Shown here: piece by piece, positions 61,003 through 64,000 of the stretch | How positions within the stretch are numbered: the stretch's first letter is position 1 | Layout of the letters: every line of letters begins with the position of its first letter | Made by a program: the position numbers and the translations under genes | Notes under the pieces: model-generated | Database searches by the model: none | The model's input: only the letters and a program-made list of their open reading frames with translations | What the model was told of the DNA's origin: nothing | Source: Eggerthellaceae bacterium UBA3686 | Lineage (GTDB): Bacteria > Actinomycetota > Coriobacteriia > Coriobacteriales > Eggerthellaceae | Assembly: GCA_002371495.1 (NCBI GenBank) | Contig: DFIX01000007.1 | Location: 1 to 64,000, forward strand | Direction: 5' to 3' | DNA length: 64,000 nucleotides

Positions 61003-62295
61003 TTAGCGCTTGATGTTGTAGAAGGCGGACATGCCGGCGTAAACAGCCTGGGTCTCGAGCTCTTCTTCGATGCGCAGCAGCTGGTTGTACTTGGCGACGC
61101 GGTCAGAACGGCACGGTGCGCCGGTCTTGATCTGGCCAGTGTTGCAGGCAACAGACAGGTCGGCAATCGTCGTGTCTTCGGTCTCGCCGGAGCGGTGGCT
61201 CATAACGCAAGCGTAACCATGGGTCTTGGCCAGCTCGATGGCCTCGAGGGTCTCGGTCAGGCTGCCGATCTGGTTGACCTTGATGAGAATGGCGTTAGCG
61301 CAACCGAGCTCGATGCCCTTAGCCAAGCGGGCGGAATTGGTAACGAACAGGTCGTCGCCGACGAGCTGGACCTTGCCGCCAATGCGATCGGTCAGCTTCT
61401 TCCAACCATCCCAGTCTTCCTCGGCCATGCCATCCTCGATGCTGATGATGGGGAATTCCTCGACGAGCGCGGCCCAATACTCGACCATCTCGTCGCTCGT
61501 GAGCTCGCGGCCCTCGCCCGCCAGCACGTATTTGCCAGTCTCGGCGTTGTAGAACTCGGTGGAAGCCGGATCCATGGCGAACATGATGTCGACACCGGGC
61601 TTGTAGCCGGCAGCTTCGCATGCCTTGACGATGTACTCGAGCGGCTCTTTGTTGGTCTTGAAGTTGGGAGCGAAACCGCCCTCGTCGCCGACGCCACCGC
61701 CCAGACCGGCATCATGCAGGACCTTCTTCAGGGTATGGTAAATCTCGGCGCACCAACGCAGGGCCTCCTTGAACGTGGGGGCACCTACCGGCATGATCAT
61801 GAATTCCTGGAAGTCGACGTTGTTGTCGGCGTGGACACCACCGTTGAGGATGTTCATCATCGGCGTCGGCAGCAGATGGGCATTCGGGCCGCCCACATAC
61901 TTGTACAGCGGCAGCGCAGCTTCTTCCGCCGATGCCTTAGCGCATGCCAAGGACACGCCCAGGATCGCGTTGGCGCCGAAAACGCCCTTGTTGTCGGACC
62001 CGTCGAGCGCGATCATCGCATCGTCGATTGCGCGCTGGTCATCGGACTCGAAACCGACGAGCTCGTCGGCAATCTCGCCATTCACATGGTCGACAGCGTT
62101 CTGGACACCCTTGCCCAGATAACGGTCCTTGTCGCCGTCGCGCAGCTCAACAGCCTCGAAAGCGCCAGTCGAAGCACCCGAAGGCACCATCGCGCGCCCC
62201 ATGGCGCCGCTCTCCAGCGTTACCTCAACCTCGACGGTGGGGTTGCCGCGCGAGTCCAGAACCTCGCGGCCGAATACATCGATGATCATGCTCAT
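61003..62295 (-). CDS. eno: Enolase
   Basis: 430 aa. The opening MIIDVFGREVLDSRGNPTVEVEV, the metal-binding region GVGDEGGFAPN (Glu/Asp), ISIEDGMAEEDWDGW and KVNQIGSLTETLEAI, and SHRSGETEDTTIADL near the end are diagnostic. It converts 2-phosphoglycerate to phosphoenolpyruvate. The start at 62295 follows AAGGAGG. Confidence 0.98.
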   Translation of the reverse strand: MSMIIDVFGREVLDSRGNPTVEVEVTLESGAMGRAMVPSGASTGAFEAVELRDGDKDRYLGKGVQNAVDHVNGEIADELVGFESDDQRAIDDAMIALDGSDNKGVFGANAILGVSLACAKASAEEAALPLYKYVGGPNAHLLPTPMMNILNGGVHADNNVDFQEFMIMPVGAPTFKEALRWCAEIYHTLKKVLHDAGLGGGVGDEGGFAPNFKTNKEPLEYIVKACEAAGYKPGVDIMFAMDPASTEFYNAETGKYVLAGEGRELTSDEMVEYWAALVEEFPIISIEDGMAEEDWDGWKKLTDRIGGKVQLVGDDLFVTNSARLAKGIELGCANAILIKVNQIGSLTETLEAIELAKTHGYACVMSHRSGETEDTTIADLSVACNTGQIKTGAPCRSDRVAKYNQLLRIEEELETQAVYAGMSAFYNIKR

Positions 62296-62426
62296 AGGGC
62301 GCCTCCTTAGCGCAACGGAAAACGTGACCAATCGATAATAGCACGCTTGACCATTTCGCGGCAGACTTGCCCGAGAGCGGCCCATTTTAACCGGGTTCGG
62401 AACAATGATGCCGTCCCGATGAACGG

Positions 62427-62507
62427 GGGACGGAGGTCTGTTCATTTTCTCGGGGAGCTATTACCATGCCGTCTCGTATGCCCCGAAAACGAACAGACCT
62501 CCGTCCC
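62427..62507. repeat. GGGACGGAGGTCTGTTC inverted repeat
   Basis: Exact 17-base arms 62427-62443 and 62491-62507 with partial complementarity continuing inside. It supplies the 3' end of the EcfT gene including its stop codon. Confidence 0.85.
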
Positions 62508-63182
62508 TCGCTCATTGGGCAAACGCGTACGGGAAGCTGCGGCCCCGTAGCAACGCGCATCCATGGCTGCGGACAGCTGGTCGGCATGCCGGAACAGCCC
62601 CACGAACAATGACGCGAATGCGCTTCCCCATATTTTGAAATCCCGCACAGCCGATCCCGTGGACTCGCCACCACGCGCTATCTGAGCTGCACGTATCCGA
62701 CCGAACTCTTGCTGGATAACAGGAATGAAACGCACCGAAAGCGCCAGAGTGAACGCGATATCGTCAACTGGCACGCGAAACCTTCGAAGGGGTGCGATGA
62801 AGCTGCGAAACGCATCGAGCAGCTGGGACGACGTAGTGGTCAGGCACACGATGAAGCTGCCGACAACCAAGACGATCATGCGCACGGCTACGAAGAGTCC
62901 GGTACTCAGCCCTTCTATACCGGGCGACGACACGACGTTGAAGAGAACCGAAAATCCCGCAAGTAGGTAAATGGGTGCCAAAAAGCGGTTAATCAGGCCA
63001 AGCGGTATGCGGGCGGCAACGACGAACGCGACGGCTGCGAACGCGAACAAACCCAAAGCCCACCACATCTGCACAGCGAAGATACCGATCGAGAACAGCA
63101 AGAGCATCACAATCTTGGCTCGTGCATCGCAGCGATGCACGGAGCTCACGCCTTCCACGTATGTCATACCACCTGAGAACAT
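62442..63182 (-). CDS. ECF transporter T component (EcfT/CbiQ)
   Basis: 246 aa with five to six helices. EcfT coupling motifs: FTLALSVRFIPVIQQEFGRIRAAQIARGG (the A-R-G-like Arg region contacting the ATPases). It couples the ATPases to S-component vitamin or metal uptake; the ATPase genes are not in this window. The last 21 residues (GTEVCSFSGHTRRH and so on) are encoded by the palindromic repeat at 62427-62507 and do not look like native sequence. The ATG at 63182 lies eight bases after a TATACT box, so it is probably leaderless. Confidence 0.88.
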   Translation of the reverse strand: MFSGGMTYVEGVSSVHRCDARAKIVMLLLFSIGIFAVQMWWALGLFAFAAVAFVVAARIPLGLINRFLAPIYLLAGFSVLFNVVSSPGIEGLSTGLFVAVRMIVLVVGSFIVCLTTTSSQLLDAFRSFIAPLRRFRVPVDDIAFTLALSVRFIPVIQQEFGRIRAAQIARGGESTGSAVRDFKIWGSAFASLFVGLFRHADQLSAAMDARCYGAAASRTRLPNERGTEVCSFSGHTRRHGNSSPRK

Positions 63183-63190
63183 ACTTTGCC

Positions 63191-63196
63191 AGTATA
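63191..63196 (-). promoter_or_regulatory. -10 box of the EcfT gene
   Basis: TATACT on the minus strand, eight bases before the ATG at 63182, with no clear -35 box. A leaderless arrangement as at 22388. Confidence 0.45.
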
Positions 63197-63248
63197 GTTG
63201 CTCGGCGCAACTTTCTTACAGGGCGGGCCCGCTATTTCGCCGACTTGC

Positions 63249-63254
63249 TATAGT
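63249..63254 (+). promoter_or_regulatory. -10 box of the M6-like gene
   Basis: TATAGT on the plus strand, six bases before the ATG at 63261 and with no ribosome site; no clear -35 box. Confidence 0.4.
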
Positions 63255-63260
63255 ACGTAT

Positions 63261-64000
63261 ATGGCTCAAACCTCGCAAAAGACCGTCATTCGCCTCGTGG
63301 CCGCACTTGCGCTGGCGCTTGCGTGCATCTGCGCCGATACGCAGCCCGCTTCGGCAGTTGAATCGCAAGACACCCCGCTGCTTATGATCGTAGTCGGCTT
63401 CGGGGGAGGCAGCGACGGCCAGCCAGTGCCATACAACGAGAGTTACGACTGGAGCGCAGCGCTGTTTGGCGGCGACTCCCTTAATTCGTTCTATTCCGAC
63501 ATGTCCGGTGGCGCTTTCACGTTTGCGCCAGCCCTAGAAACATGTTCTGCCGACAGCCGAAACGTTAACAACAGGGCCGATGCTGCGAACGACGGCATCG
63601 TGCACGTAAGCATCGATGAGGCATACAGACCCTGGGGGCTGGTCAACGAAGACACCGCGGTTGCAGATGATTTCGCGAAAATCGTACAGGCAGCGTTCGA
63701 CGCGGCGGAAACGTACGTTGATTTCGACTCCTACGATAGCAACCACGACCGCACGATAACGCCAAACGAGCTTGCCATCATCATTTGCATCCCCGGCTAT
63801 GACGCCTCTGCGCTCGAAAACCAAGACCGCACGGACATTCCCGTAATGTGGCCGCATTCGGGAAAGATATCCCGCGACCAAGAAATCCCGGCAGATTACG
63901 AAGGCTTCGTAATCGATTCGTACATCGCCATAACCGAAAACCTCTGGTACGAGACCGAAGACCTCAGCAGCGCCGAGCAAGAACCCATGGGCATCGTGTA
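63261..64000 (+). CDS. Secreted M6-family metalloprotease-like protein (3' end outside window)
   Basis: At least 246 aa, continuing past the window end. Sec signal peptide MAQTSQKTVIRLVAALALAL (cleavage probably after ASA, about residue 32), then a domain whose segments NSFYSDMSGGAFTFAPA and NHDRTITPNELAIIICIPGYDA resemble the start of M6 (immune inhibitor A-type) metallopeptidases. The zinc motif HExxH would lie beyond the window, so activity cannot be checked. It is divergent from EcfT with 78 bases between starts. Confidence 0.65.
   Translation, partial: MAQTSQKTVIRLVAALALALACICADTQPASAVESQDTPLLMIVVGFGGGSDGQPVPYNESYDWSAALFGGDSLNSFYSDMSGGAFTFAPALETCSADSRNVNNRADAANDGIVHVSIDEAYRPWGLVNEDTAVADDFAKIVQAAFDAAETYVDFDSYDSNHDRTITPNELAIIICIPGYDASALENQDRTDIPVMWPHSGKISRDQEIPADYEGFVIDSYIAITENLWYETEDLSSAEQEPMGIV

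Noticed and set aside
1..64000. CRISPR arrays, tRNA or rRNA genes, insertion sequences
   Set aside because: No regularly spaced direct repeats, cloverleaf-type sequences, rRNA motifs or transposase genes were seen by eye; a covariance-model scan would be needed to exclude small RNAs.

Overview
The window looks like chromosome of a strictly anaerobic, gut-type actinobacterium of the class Coriobacteriia (Eggerthellaceae-like). This is inferred from several traits together: a high-GC genome, an abundance of corrinoid methyltransferase genes, PucR-type regulators, [4Fe-4S] redox proteins, selenium-trafficking genes, serine/alanine-rich lipoproteins, and promoters that place the -10 box 6-10 bases before the start codon. 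I can assign 56 protein genes (the last runs off the window). I found no rRNA, tRNA, CRISPR array or transposase gene.

Layout. 0-6 kb: a TetR regulator, a non-pyrrolysine MttB-type methylamine/betaine methyltransferase, an MFS carrier and a BCCT (betaine/carnitine/choline) carrier, probably a quaternary-amine uptake and demethylation module. 6-24 kb: mixed accessory and housekeeping genes. These are two EamA exporters around a LysR gene, a selenium-handling trio (DUF3343, cysteine desulfurase, YedF), a CDF metal exporter, tandem DUF262 proteins, an orphan Tat lipoprotein, meso-DAP dehydrogenase, small redox proteins, a ferredoxin-type aldo/keto reductase and an amidohydrolase.

23-42 kb is the most interesting part. 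It holds four UroD-fold (MtaA/MtvB-type) methyltransferase domains in three genes, one of them a two-domain fusion. It also has three PucR regulators, a GPH-type carrier, one corrinoid protein, one methyltetrahydrofolate methyltransferase, one 2Fe-2S ASKHA corrinoid activator, a second ASKHA protein of the HyuA family and a DUF2284 metal protein. Together these make a complete route from an unknown methyl donor (O-methyl aromatic or N-methyl compound) through the corrinoid protein to tetrahydrofolate, with several interchangeable donor enzymes sharing one corrinoid core. Palindromic operators with TTATGCA/TGCATAA or TTGTGCA/TGCACAA arms lie upstream of several of these genes and suggest one regulon.

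42-64 kb is mainly core genome: SGNH lipoprotein, aspS, pth, an ABC exporter fused to a GNAT domain, Fe-alcohol dehydrogenase, prs, glmU, hpf, acyl carrier protein, folC, family-4 uracil-DNA glycosylase, an alanine-racemase-like protein that has lost both catalytic residues, mogA, moeA, eno, an ECF transporter T component, and the start of a secreted M6-peptidase-like protein. Intergenic gaps here carry many perfect palindromes of several families (GTGTAAAAGGGGTC, CATAACAAGGGAC, GGGACGGAGGTC and others) that look like REP/BIME-type elements; one supplies the last 21 residues of the EcfT protein.
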